Of a stretch of 51,936 nt of DNA, positions 22,717 to 30,344 are shown piece after piece (position 1 is the first letter of the stretch; the number at the start of each line of letters is the position of its first letter). This stretch comes from Oscillospiraceae bacterium (GTDB lineage: Bacteria > Bacillota > Clostridia > Oscillospirales > UBA929): positions 1-51,936 of the forward strand of contig WRCJ01000002.1 in NCBI GenBank assembly GCA_009784085.1. Direction: 5' to 3'. Under the pieces are notes generated by a model. That model did not search any database and was not told the origin of the DNA. It saw only the letters and a program-made list of their open reading frames with translations. Both the position numbers and the translations under genes were made by a program.

Positions 22717-24459
22717 TTACCCGAGACCAATATACTTTGCCGGGTTGACCGCCGTACCGTTGATACGGATTTCGAAGTGCAGGTGTGGCCCCGTGGATTG
22801 GCCGGTGTTGCCCACCTTCGCGATCTTCTCGCCTTTGGCGACAGCCTGCCCCGTGCTGACCAACAGCTTGCTGCAATGGCCGTATACCGTGGAATAGCCG
22901 TTCGCGTGTTGAATGGTCACACTTAAACCGTAACCGCCCCTGTAGCCGGCGAAGGTCACCTTGCCGCCGTCGGCCGCCACGATGGGATCGCCGGTAGAGC
23001 CGGCAAAGTCGATGCCCTGGTGGTTCCTGCTACCTCCGGAAATCGAGCGGTATCCGAACCGTGAGGACACCCGCCCCCTAGACGGCCGGATAAACGATCC
23101 GGAGGATACCTTCTTGGGGCGTTCCTTCGTCCCTACGGCGATGACCTCGTCCACGGCCTCTTCGGTGATCACCCGGCGCGTTTCCTCGCAGCTGAGCATA
23201 GCGCCGTCGCGGTATAGTAGATCGACCGACACCAGCGACACGCCCGCTTCCCCTGTCACGCGCACCTTGGACTCGCCCTTGTATAACGAGTTGTCGTCGA
23301 CATAGATCGTTTCGAAGGGGATTTCCTCTTCGTACTGGGCGCCCGCGCGGGACTCCACCGTGAGGAAGGGCGCCGCCCTCTTGACCAACAGCCGATTGGG
23401 CAGATCGTCTGCCGCGGGCAGCCTGCTCGACAGCCGCAACGGCTCCGGCAGGTTGGACGGGCCGGCGTTGAGAGCCAGGAGAGCCTCTTCGTTCATGCCG
23501 TTGCGCCGGGCGACATCCGCCAATTCTTCCTCGCCCCCCACTCTGTCATAACGCGCCTGGGTGGTCGCCGTCAGCATGGCGGCGATTTCGTTGAGCGGAC
23601 GCTCCATGGAGGCGGCGACCCATTGCTGGCTCAGTTCCACATCCTGCACGAAGGCGACCGAATCCATCTTGCCACTCAGGGAGCGAACAGCGAGCAACCC
23701 GTCCAGGATTTTCTGCAACCCCTCCCTATCGGACGTCGCGGACAGCACGGCGCCGTCCACAATGAGCAGATCGAGTTTCTTGATATCCGAAATTTGACTG
23801 AAAAGCTGGTCTTCCACCTCGGACTGGTTGAATACCGAGGTGCGGTCGACGACCGTATAGTTGAAGGTGACGTCCGGGTTGGGGAGGTAGGGATAATTCA
23901 ATATCTCGCTGGCGCGACGGGAGACCTCCTCGATCGCGTTGGTAAATTGAGACGTCGAGGTCACAAACCCGACGGATTGCCCGCCCAGCATGACCTCCAT
24001 GCCCAGCGTGTAGAACGAACCGATGATCAGGCACAACCCCAAGCCGGTAAACAGGCACACCAGCGTGATCCGGCGGCACATCCGGCGGCCGGCTGTAATT
24101 TTAAATCTGTGCCAGCCGATGAGGAGATGCTCGCCCGATTTGACCGACGCCTCGCGGGCCGCCGCGAACGCCCCGGCCGACAGCGTGCCGACGGCGCGCA
24201 GGAAACGGGACAACCCCAGGCCGATGGCAAGGAAAAACGCGCTTAAAACCGTCCAAACGGGGGACAGGGGACGTAAAAACAAGATAAGCCTCTGTTTGGC
24301 AAAGGCATAGCACCAAACGACAAACCGCGTCCGCCCAAGCGCGGGGGGCGCGCCTGTCTTCTGCGCGGCACGTGCGCCGCCGCGATCCTCCCCTTGGTCA
24401 AGGGGAAACGGCGCGTATCTATCGGAACCCGCGCGCGGGATGCGTAAGCTCTCCGACAT
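22717..24459 (-). CDS. membrane-anchored peptidoglycan endopeptidase (LysM-G5-M23)
   Basis: 580 residues. A cytoplasmic N-terminal region of about 110 residues is followed by a membrane helix (VCLFTGLGLCLIIGSFYTLG). Outside the cell come a LysM-like cell-wall domain (AARNGMNEEALLALNAGPSNLP region), a G5 domain (EEEIPFETIYVDDNSLYKGE to TEEAVDEVIAVGTKERP), and a C-terminal M23 metallopeptidase with RNHQGIDFAGSTGDPI, VYGHCSKLLVSTGQ and GPHLHFEIRING giving the zinc His/Asp/His set. It should cut peptide cross-links during wall growth. The ATG at 24459 follows GAGGGTGAAGAG. It is expressed from its own consensus promoter and ends before a strong hairpin. Confidence 0.9.
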   Translation of the reverse strand: MSESLRIPRAGSDRYAPFPLDQGEDRGGARAAQKTGAPPALGRTRFVVWCYAFAKQRLILFLRPLSPVWTVLSAFFLAIGLGLSRFLRAVGTLSAGAFAAAREASVKSGEHLLIGWHRFKITAGRRMCRRITLVCLFTGLGLCLIIGSFYTLGMEVMLGGQSVGFVTSTSQFTNAIEEVSRRASEILNYPYLPNPDVTFNYTVVDRTSVFNQSEVEDQLFSQISDIKKLDLLIVDGAVLSATSDREGLQKILDGLLAVRSLSGKMDSVAFVQDVELSQQWVAASMERPLNEIAAMLTATTQARYDRVGGEEELADVARRNGMNEEALLALNAGPSNLPEPLRLSSRLPAADDLPNRLLVKRAAPFLTVESRAGAQYEEEIPFETIYVDDNSLYKGESKVRVTGEAGVSLVSVDLLYRDGAMLSCEETRRVITEEAVDEVIAVGTKERPKKVSSGSFIRPSRGRVSSRFGYRSISGGSRNHQGIDFAGSTGDPIVAADGGKVTFAGYRGGYGLSVTIQHANGYSTVYGHCSKLLVSTGQAVAKGEKIAKVGNTGQSTGPHLHFEIRINGTAVNPAKYIGLG

Positions 24460-24537
24460 ACTCTTCACCCTCACAGACCGCCGCGCCCCGCAAAGGTAAA
24501 AAATAGGCAACAACGGTTACAATTTGGTTACAATACC

Positions 24538-24566
24538 ATCATACCATTTCTTTTTCCCTTCGTCAA
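24538..24566 (-). promoter_or_regulatory. promoter for the M23 peptidase gene
   Basis: Minus strand TTGACG (24566-24561), a 17-base spacer and TATGAT (24543-24538). The leader is about 70 bases long. Confidence 0.75.
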
Positions 24567-24642
24567 GCTTTTTTATCACCGGTTGACACCTATCATACTC
24601 ATTTGCAACATACCCATTTTCACATTGACGTTGCATCCCTAT

Positions 24643-25545
24643 CTATACTTGATTATCCGTGTTCTCTTTATCGGCAAGTATCTTGCTCAATTTTGCCTTT
24701 TCATCAAGCACTTTCAACTTTTTCACGCTGCTGTATGACAGCAATGCCGCCATTTGCGAACGGGCAAGCCGATTCAATTCTAAAAGCCGCTCGGACTGCG
24801 GCATACCGTTATTGATATACAGAGCGTTGACGTTTTCAAGATTGGCGAGTACGAGCAATTGCTCTATCGTCGCATAATCGCGAATATTACCTTTTTTATC
24901 GACATTGTCTTTTCGCCATTCTGCAGCGGTCATTCCGAATAGAGCAGTATTTAATAGATCCGCTTCGTCCGCGTAAATGAACGAACGCTGGCGTGGCGTG
25001 AGTTCCGGTGGAATAAGATTGTCGCGGATAGCATCCGTGTGTATACGGTAATTGACTTTGGCGAGAATCCGTTTTACGTTCCAATCAAGGGATATGCGGC
25101 TGTTCTCGTCAGCTTTCAGACGCTGATAGTCTTTGATTATATAGAGCTCAAACTCTGCGGAAATCCACGACGCGAATTTGAACGCGATATCTTTATGCGC
25201 GTATACACCGCCGCCGCGTCCGGCTTTCACGATAATGCCCAAGGCATTTGTCGCTGTCACCCACTTTGTCGGCGATAATGTAAAAGCGTTCGCCCCGGCT
25301 TCATGCAAAAACCTATCGAATTCGATAGGTTTAAATTCGGCGTTGTTCAGTTTTTCCCATATTCCGAGGTACTCTATCGTGTTGCGAACACGCATCCAGT
25401 TATTTACAACGATAAACGGCTCTTCGACATTTTTGTATTTTGCGATATCCGTCAAGCTGATGTAGTCGTCGGACGTACCTTTTGAAAGCACGGCAATTTT
25501 GGTGCCTTTCGCTGTTATCGTGCCTTTGAAAGTTTTGTCTACCAC
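24643..25545 (-). CDS. KilA-N domain protein
   Basis: 300 residues. A KilA-N DNA-binding-type domain occupies the N-terminal half (DYISLTDIAKYKN, VNNWMRVRNTIEYLGIWEKL, WVTATNALGIIVKAGRGGGV, YAHKDIAFKFASWISAEFEL). A helical C-terminal part follows (RIHTDAIRDNLIPPELTPRQ, LFGMTAAEWRKDN). This architecture is common in phages and in chromosomal islands of gut bacteria; its function is unknown. The start is GTG at 25545, eight bases after GGAGG; longer frames to 25626 lack a site. AT-rich sequence and its position after mazEF and a lipoprotein mark it as accessory. Confidence 0.88.
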   Translation of the reverse strand: MVDKTFKGTITAKGTKIAVLSKGTSDDYISLTDIAKYKNVEEPFIVVNNWMRVRNTIEYLGIWEKLNNAEFKPIEFDRFLHEAGANAFTLSPTKWVTATNALGIIVKAGRGGGVYAHKDIAFKFASWISAEFELYIIKDYQRLKADENSRISLDWNVKRILAKVNYRIHTDAIRDNLIPPELTPRQRSFIYADEADLLNTALFGMTAAEWRKDNVDKKGNIRDYATIEQLLVLANLENVNALYINNGMPQSERLLELNRLARSQMAALLSYSSVKKLKVLDEKAKLSKILADKENTDNQV

Positions 25546-25632
25546 GGGATCATCCTCCGAAATCGAATAATAATATTTGATATTTTTGTTGCTTTGCGTT
25601 TTCTGTTCGCGACAAAAATGTGTCACGTGTTC

Positions 25633-26247
25633 TTATGCACCATTAACGCGCATGGAAAGCGTTTCCGCCACCGCGAAAAGCAACGCCTCGTTATCTTGAT
25701 ACCACGCAGTATCACCGCCATGATTGATGGAAAAGAAAAACACGCCACTATCCGTGATATTGACAAAGTCGGTATACGTTTCGGTCTTCCGGCAATAGCC
25801 TTTACCGCCATCGGCAAAACTGAAATCCTCAACCGAGAATCCCTCGTCATTTTTCAGCAAGTCCCGGTACTCATCCTCCGAAATGTCCTGTCCCAAAAAG
25901 ACTTGGTGCCCCCACATATGTATTTCGCCATGCGAACAATCAATCACCAATATAGTTTCATCTTCGTCTTCATAATCGGGCTCTGTGTGATAGCTCCACG
26001 CGGACGGTATCTTCAGATAAAACTCAACCAGTTCGTCGGTCGCTGTCTTGTCCAACACGGGCAGATTGGGTTCAAGCGTGTCTGCCGGCGCGGGCGATGT
26101 TTCCGGCGCGGGCGATTCCCCGCCAGACGGGGGCGGGGGGTCGGTTTGGGTGCCGGGGTCAGTTACCTGCTGAATCTCAACGCTACAGCCGGAGATCACC
26201 GCAAGCGTAAGACATGCGATAATCGCAAATGTAAATATCCTCTTCAT
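25633..26247 (-). CDS. secreted lipoprotein of unknown function
   Basis: 204 residues. A signal peptide with lipobox (MKRIFTFAIIACLTLAVISGC) gives a lipid-anchored cysteine at residue 21. A Pro/Ser/Glu/Asp-rich linker (about 25-65) follows, then a globular domain of about 135 residues with FYLKIPSAWSYHTEPDYED, resembling PsbP-like/DUF1795-type folds of small surface lipoproteins (weak impression). The ATG is 12 bases after the mazF stop, and that stop (TAAAGGAGTGG) overlaps the ribosome binding site. It is therefore the third gene of the mazEF transcript, an unusual partner for a cytoplasmic toxin-antitoxin pair. Confidence 0.85.
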   Translation of the reverse strand: MKRIFTFAIIACLTLAVISGCSVEIQQVTDPGTQTDPPPPSGGESPAPETSPAPADTLEPNLPVLDKTATDELVEFYLKIPSAWSYHTEPDYEDEDETILVIDCSHGEIHMWGHQVFLGQDISEDEYRDLLKNDEGFSVEDFSFADGGKGYCRKTETYTDFVNITDSGVFFFSINHGGDTAWYQDNEALLFAVAETLSMRVNGA

Positions 26248-26259
26248 AAAACCACTCCT

Positions 26260-26589
26260 TTAATAAAATGAACAAATCATGTCGATTACCCTATCCAAAA
26301 CATCATCTGAAACATACTCGACATAATCAGCATTTCTGGCAATCACGTCAAGCGCACGAGTTTGATCGCATAGGATCACACCGGTTGTCTTTGTATCGTT
26401 TCCCAGTGGCATGTGAAATACATGGGCCTTATCTGTATTTGTTATGGGACAGACCATGGCCAATTTGCAATGTTGATTAAAAACGTTGTTGCTTACCACC
26501 AAGGCCGGTCGCCGTCCCCTTTGCTCGAATCCTTTTTGAGGATCAAAATCCATCATTATGATGTCACCTTGATTGGGGGTGTACCTCAT
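26260..26589 (-). CDS. mazF: MazF-type mRNA interferase toxin
   Basis: 109 residues. This is a sequence-specific endoribonuclease of the MazF/PemK (CcdB fold) family. Diagnostic pieces: QGDIIMMDFDPQKGFEQRGR, RPALVVSNN, MVCPITNTDK and GVILCDQTRALDVIAR (the conserved Gln-x-Arg and Asp positions). It is full length with no disruption seen. The ATG at 26589 overlaps the mazE TAA stop by one base (TAATG), so the antitoxin is translated first and coupled. Confidence 0.92.
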   Translation of the reverse strand: MRYTPNQGDIIMMDFDPQKGFEQRGRRPALVVSNNVFNQHCKLAMVCPITNTDKAHVFHMPLGNDTKTTGVILCDQTRALDVIARNADYVEYVSDDVLDRVIDMICSFY

Positions 26590-26879
26590 TACCAAAACTC
26601 CCTCCCAACTGATGCCCCCCAATCGTACGCAACCGGGGAGTATAATGTGTCATCAGCAAGGATTTCATCAATTGGTCTCCCATAAAACTCCTCAAGTCTT
26701 TGCTCGAGACTCTTCTTTGACCGACGCTTACGTTGATTTTTTCTGATAACGATAGAATCATTATCAACATCTGCCATAATCTCAACTTGATCATTTTCCT
26801 GGAGCATCAGGCTCTCTAAAACTGCTTTAGGTAGGCGAACTGCCTGGCTGTTGCCCCATTTCTGAATTGTCGTTATCAT
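26589..26879 (-). CDS. mazE: MazE-type antitoxin (AbrB fold)
   Basis: 96 residues. The N-terminal swapped-hairpin AbrB/MazE DNA-binding domain is ITTIQKWGNSQAVRLPKAVL followed by ENDQVEIMADVDNDSIVIRK. The basic middle and acidic C-terminal tail (LEQRLEEFYGRPIDEI) would wrap the toxin. The ATG at 26879 follows GAGGTGG and a consensus promoter. The pair probably represses its own promoter; I saw no long palindrome at the -10 region beyond short AT-rich symmetry. Confidence 0.9.
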   Translation of the reverse strand: MITTIQKWGNSQAVRLPKAVLESLMLQENDQVEIMADVDNDSIVIRKNQRKRRSKKSLEQRLEEFYGRPIDEILADDTLYSPVAYDWGASVGREFW

Positions 26880-26899
26880 ACGCTACCACCTCGCATCAT

Positions 26900-26928
26900 A
26901 GTATATACTGCGTATCTACAATTGTCAA
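26900..26928 (-). promoter_or_regulatory. consensus promoter for mazE-mazF-lipoprotein
   Basis: Minus strand TTGACA (26928-26923), a 17-base spacer and TATACT (26905-26900), about 20 bases before the mazE ATG. It is the strongest match to sigma-A consensus in the accessory island. Confidence 0.8.
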
Positions 26929-27004
26929 GCGCAAGTCGGCTCGGATTGTGGTTAACCTGTGATAATGTCAGGATGTAAATTAATCTGAGAAAATGGTGTT
27001 AAAT

Positions 27005-27370
27005 TCAGGTTTTTCCATTCGTCAAGTTTTTTTCGAATCGCTGTGACGCCATGCCGGACTTTGAAAATGAAATATTCTCAATTATACGTAGAGCGTGAAC
27101 ATCATTGTCACTTAAACCAAGATCACGAAGGTGTTTTATTAATGCTATTCTTTCGCTAATTGCTTTGATGTAATTTTCATTACGTAGCCTTTCGTTATCG
27201 ATCTCCATTCTTTCATTGACTAATTTCTGTTGTTGAATCTCTTCGCTTGTTTTAACTAAACCAAGCTCTGCTGCTTTGGCTTCTGCCTCTGCTTTTCGCT
27301 TGGTAATCGCTTTACCGATCATCACACGTTCTATTACGTCTTTTGGATCAAAGCCTACTGATACCCCCAC
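27005..27370 (-). CDS. hypothetical coiled-coil protein
   Basis: 121 residues. I do not recognise the family. A short start (GVSVGFDPKDVIERVMIGKA) leads into a highly charged helix rich in Lys/Glu/Ala (KRKAEAEAKAAELGLVKTSE, QQQKLVNERMEIDNERLRNE) predicted to form coiled coil. A less regular end has IALIKHLRDLGLSDNDVHAL. The start is GTG at 27370, nine bases after GAGGAGAG. AT-rich composition and neighbours suggest phage or island origin; a scaffolding or small structural role is only a guess. Confidence 0.65.
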   Translation of the reverse strand: MGVSVGFDPKDVIERVMIGKAITKRKAEAEAKAAELGLVKTSEEIQQQKLVNERMEIDNERLRNENYIKAISERIALIKHLRDLGLSDNDVHALRIIENISFSKSGMASQRFEKNLTNGKT

Positions 27371-27958
27371 AAGTATCTCTCCTCTCCTAACCAGTGATGA
27401 TATTATGTAAAAAAGTACACCGTGCTGATCAAATTGGACTTTTTATATTTCCGAGTTATCAGGTGTCCTTTTCTGGCGCGTATTGTCCAGTAAGAAATAA
27501 TTACCTATTTCATATATCGAGAAGATCCATCCTCCAATTTATCATCGTGGCATTTGGAGGGTTTGCATAAGTAGAACTTTCACAACGAATTAGACTATAT
27601 AATGCCACACATTTCAACTAGCGAGCCATGCGCGACGCGAGAAAAGTGTGTATTTCTCCGGCAAAGTCGCTAACAAAGGAGACGTTCTATCTGTATTCCT
27701 GCAACTCCCTGAGTATAAGTTGTCGAAAAAAAGATGAAAAAAGTTGAGTTTTCGCCGATAGGAGTGGTTGAACTTTGGGGAAGTGGGTGTAGAAAGCAGA
27801 GACTTTGTATTCTTCGTTAAATGTCCTGGTCTCTCGCTTACTTGTGTTTCCCATTGCTCATACCTTGCCTTTCTTATCGTGACAAAAAATGTGTCAAGTT
27901 TTGTTATACATCATACACCATCGATTTGCCGAAAGAAGAATCGACGACGCGCTCAAAT
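27371..27958. other. 590-base stretch without a confident gene
   Basis: AT-rich. A short minus-strand frame at 27854-27687 (55 codons, MGNTSKRETRTFNEEYKVS) faintly resembles the start of a transposase OrfA but stops early. A dyad CCTCCAA...TTTGGAGG lies at about 27530-27560. A minus-strand TTGACA near 27896 has no good -10 box. It is probably decayed mobile DNA; nothing else could be supported. Confidence 0.5.
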
Positions 27959-27994
27959 GAAAAGCGGGACGCTCTCATTTGAGCATCCCGCTTC
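27959..27994 (-). terminator. Rho-independent terminator of the PIN toxin operon
   Basis: On the minus strand AAGCGGGATGCTC (27994-27982) pairs with GAGCGTCCCGCTT (27975-27963), including one U-G pair, around a six-base loop, and runs into TTTTC. It follows the small gene at 28023-28184 by about 30 bases. Confidence 0.8.
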
Positions 27995-28022
27995 GCCGTC
28001 AGGCGTATACCACTTATTGGAT

Positions 28023-28184
28023 TTAGTTTTTGACAGTTCTGAGTGGCTTGTTTAACTTTTCAGAAAGCCACGCAAGCGCCTTATCAGATTCTTTGCGGCG
28101 TTCTTCTTTAGTCATGGTCATGCGGCGCAGAGAGTTATCGTCCCGAATTTTTCTAATCTCAGTCATGGATTCACTAACCTTCAT
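28023..28184 (-). CDS. small basic protein, likely antitoxin partner of the PIN toxin
   Basis: 53 residues: MKVSESMTEIRKIRDDNSLR, then a charged helix MTKEERRKESDKALAWLSEK and a short basic tail. The size and Ile-Arg-x-Ile-Arg-Asp/Glu start resemble small antitoxins paired with PIN toxins, but I cannot name the family. The ATG at 28184 is nine bases after AGGAGG; an ATG at 28190 is in frame. It overlaps the 3' end of the PIN gene by 11 bases and is followed by a terminator, so the two genes form a closed operon with the toxin first. Confidence 0.65.
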   Translation of the reverse strand: MKVSESMTEIRKIRDDNSLRRMTMTKEERRKESDKALAWLSEKLNKPLRTVKN

Positions 28185-28662
28185 TTTCATCTACCTCCTC
28201 TAACAGCATAGTCGGTGAAATTATGCTGATTTCCTTGTAATGGTTCACAGCGTTTACAATTTTTACTTTGTTAATCGTCCGATAATTCACCAAGTGTTTG
28301 AAATTCCACGATATAATAATATCGCAGTTCATAACAACGGCGCAGGCCATATGCAAACAATCGTCCACACTTTTTTTGGTAAGCACTCCGTTGTAAAGAT
28401 ACTCATAGGCGAGGTTGTTTATTTCGTCGGTTTCCTCTAATACTTGAAAATCAATCTCGCCTAGCCTTTCAGCCATTTTTGACCGTTTGGGTTCGGAACA
28501 TTTTTGCAGTTCTTCGACTGTTATCGTCGAAATAAAGATGTCGTATTTACCGGCTTTGAAGTCATCCCAGAGCTTATTTGTGTCGTCCATTTTGTCCGGT
28601 GTATCGTCAGCAAACAAATGGCTCACAACGGATGTGTCAAGATATATTTTCAATTTTTTCAT
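28174..28662 (-). CDS. PIN-domain ribonuclease (VapC-like toxin)
   Basis: 162 residues. PIN fold with acidic positions IYLDTSVVSHLF (first Asp), STITVEELQKC (Glu) and KKSVDDCLHMACAVVMNCD (Asp pair). The usual final acidic motif is replaced by SWNFKHLVN, as in a subgroup of clostridial/bacteroidal PIN proteins. It probably cleaves RNA and is held by the overlapping small gene downstream. A GGAGGTTCAAGG sequence precedes the ATG at 28662. It is the last clear gene of the accessory island before dispersed palindromes at 28700-28850. Confidence 0.85.
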   Translation of the reverse strand: MKKLKIYLDTSVVSHLFADDTPDKMDDTNKLWDDFKAGKYDIFISTITVEELQKCSEPKRSKMAERLGEIDFQVLEETDEINNLAYEYLYNGVLTKKSVDDCLHMACAVVMNCDIIISWNFKHLVNYRTINKVKIVNAVNHYKEISIISPTMLLEEVDENEG

Positions 28663-28699
28663 TTTGCCTTGAACCTCCGCTTTGATTTTTCTATCTCAG

Positions 28700-28850
28700 C
28701 CCGAGAGGGGGATGACGACGGGAGTATGGATTCTGCGACTGCGCGCAGAATGACGAGGGGATGGAATGACAACGGGGAGACGACGGGGGGGGACGGGGGT
28801 ATGGATTCTCCCGGCGCGTCAGGGATGCCGCGCCCTACGGGGAGCAAGAC
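28700..28850. repeat. cluster of dispersed palindromic repeats
   Basis: Contains ATTCTGCG-ACTGCG-CGCAGAAT (28730-28751) and GGCGCG...CGCGCC (28813-28834), within G-rich GACGGGGG text. Both palindromes, with flanking bases (GTATGGAT, CGTAGGGCGCGGCATCC on the other strand), recur in the element at 11793-11997. They resemble the small REP-like repeats scattered in many gut clostridial genomes. Confidence 0.8.
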
Positions 28851-28854
28851 AGGG

Positions 28855-29673
28855 TTACGGGCACGCGATGCGGTTTGCGAGGAGTTTTTTGGCATTTCCG
28901 GACAGCACGCCGGCCCTCTCCTGTTCGTTGAGGCCCAGCGCGTCGATGAGCAATATCTCGTTGGCCGGGCGGCACCACGGCGCATCGCTGCCGAATAGGA
29001 TGCGGTCGGCGCCATGTTTCTTCACAATCTCCCGGCACAGCGGCAACGGGATGCGCGAATAGCAAAACGAGGTGTCGAAATAGGCCGGGCCCCCGGCCAA
29101 GACCTCCAGGACCTCGTCCCACAGGATATAGCCGCCCATGTGCGCCAACACCACGGGAGTCTTCCCGAAGGCAGGCAAGATAGCGGCCAGGCGCCGGGGC
29201 GATGCCTTGACAGGGGCGGCAAACCCGATATCCGCCCCGGCGTGGAAGACCGTGATGAGATTCAGTTTGCGGATGGTTTCGTACACCGGGGCAAGGGCGT
29301 CGTCGTCCACGAAAAAGCTCTGGTATTCCGGGTGGAACTTGACACCCAAGACACCGCTTTCCTTCAGCCGGTGCAACTCCTCCAAGGCGCCCGCGCCTTT
29401 GGGGTACACCGATCCGAAGCCAATGAGCCGTCCGGCGCCAATCGAGATGGCATAGTCGTTGACCCGTGGCATCTGCTTGTCGTTGGTGGCGATGCCCAGG
29501 GCGACCGCCTTCCCCACGCCGTCCGCGTCCATCAACGCCAACAAGCCTTCCCTGGTGCCGTCGGCGCAGGGCATAAGATTTCCGCTGTTCCTTATCAGGA
29601 TATCCATGGCGCGGCCGGCGATTTTACGCGGGAAAATATGCGTGTGGAAATCGATGATTTCCCATTTTTCCAT
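28855..29673 (-). CDS. metal-dependent hydrolase, amidohydrolase 2 family
   Basis: 272 residues. TIM-barrel amidohydrolase of the COG2159 type, with IIDFHTHIFP (metal His pair), GVLGVKFHPEYQSF, LITVFHAGADIGF (His), VVLAHMGGY (His) and RILFGSDAPWCRP (catalytic Asp). The substrate is unknown; members include decarboxylases and small-molecule hydrolases. The ATG at 29673 overlaps the rnc stop (TAATG), so it is translated as the last gene of the greA-to-rnc operon. No obvious terminator follows before the palindromic repeats. Confidence 0.88.
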   Translation of the reverse strand: MEKWEIIDFHTHIFPRKIAGRAMDILIRNSGNLMPCADGTREGLLALMDADGVGKAVALGIATNDKQMPRVNDYAISIGAGRLIGFGSVYPKGAGALEELHRLKESGVLGVKFHPEYQSFFVDDDALAPVYETIRKLNLITVFHAGADIGFAAPVKASPRRLAAILPAFGKTPVVLAHMGGYILWDEVLEVLAGGPAYFDTSFCYSRIPLPLCREIVKKHGADRILFGSDAPWCRPANEILLIDALGLNEQERAGVLSGNAKKLLANRIACP

Positions 29674-30344
29674 TACCCGCGCTCCTCCAACCACTCCAGA
29701 GCCATGCAGGCGGCGGCCTGTTCGGCTTCTTTCTTGCTGGCGCCCGATCCGCTGCCCGCCAACTCGCCTTCGATGAGGATCTCGACCGTGAACACCTTGG
29801 CGTGATCCGGCCCGCTGGCGTCCGCCAACCGGTATGCGTACTGACGGGCGGGTTCGCGCTGTAAGAGCTCTTGCAACGTCGTCTTGTAGTCGGTGGGCAA
29901 ATAATCCTTCTCGTTGAGAAGGAATTTTTCAGCCAGTGTACGCGCGGCGGACATGCCGCCGTCTAAAAAAACGGCGGCCAGCAATGCCTCCATCGCGTCG
30001 GCCAACAGCGATGGTCGATTGCGCCCCCCGCCCATTTCCTCCCCGCGCCCCAGCTTGACCGCGGCATGTAGCCCGATCTCACGTGCCGCCTCGGCTAGGC
30101 TACTCTCGCAAACCAACGCGGCCCTCATGCGGGTCAGCTCCCCTTCGGTTTTTTTCCGGTACGTGTGAAACAGATGATCAGCGGTCAGGAAACCCAGCAC
30201 GGAGTCGCCCAGGAACTCCAGGCGTTCGTTGTAGCCCGGCGACGCGCCGCGATTTTCGTTGTAATAGGAGCTGTGGGTCAGCGCGATTTCGTACAAGAGC
30301 GGATCGCGAAAGGCATAGCCTATGACCTCCTCCAGCTGTGTCAT
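29673..30344 (-). CDS. rnc: ribonuclease III
   Basis: 223 residues. It cuts double-stranded RNA in rRNA and mRNA processing. The catalytic signature NERLEFLGDSVLG is at 39-51 (Glu43 and Asp47 among metal ligands), the second acidic pair is in LLADAMEALLAAVFLDGG, and a C-terminal double-stranded RNA-binding domain (DYKTTLQELLQ to ASKKEAEQAAACMALEWL) follows. It overlaps the plsX stop by four bases and the amidohydrolase start by one. The usual acpP between plsX and rnc is absent here. Confidence 0.96.
   Translation of the reverse strand: MTQLEEVIGYAFRDPLLYEIALTHSSYYNENRGASPGYNERLEFLGDSVLGFLTADHLFHTYRKKTEGELTRMRAALVCESSLAEAAREIGLHAAVKLGRGEEMGGGRNRPSLLADAMEALLAAVFLDGGMSAARTLAEKFLLNEKDYLPTDYKTTLQELLQREPARQYAYRLADASGPDHAKVFTVEILIEGELAGSGSGASKKEAEQAAACMALEWLEERG

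Noticed and set aside
27687..27854. Short frame resembling a transposase start
   Set aside because: The similarity covers about 20 residues and stops early; not enough to call an insertion sequence.
27951..27994. Interleaved inverted repeats suggesting a pseudoknot RNA such as a type III antitoxin
   Set aside because: The connecting loops (one or two bases) are too short to span the stems, while one long stem with a T-run on the minus strand forms a normal terminator after the PIN operon.
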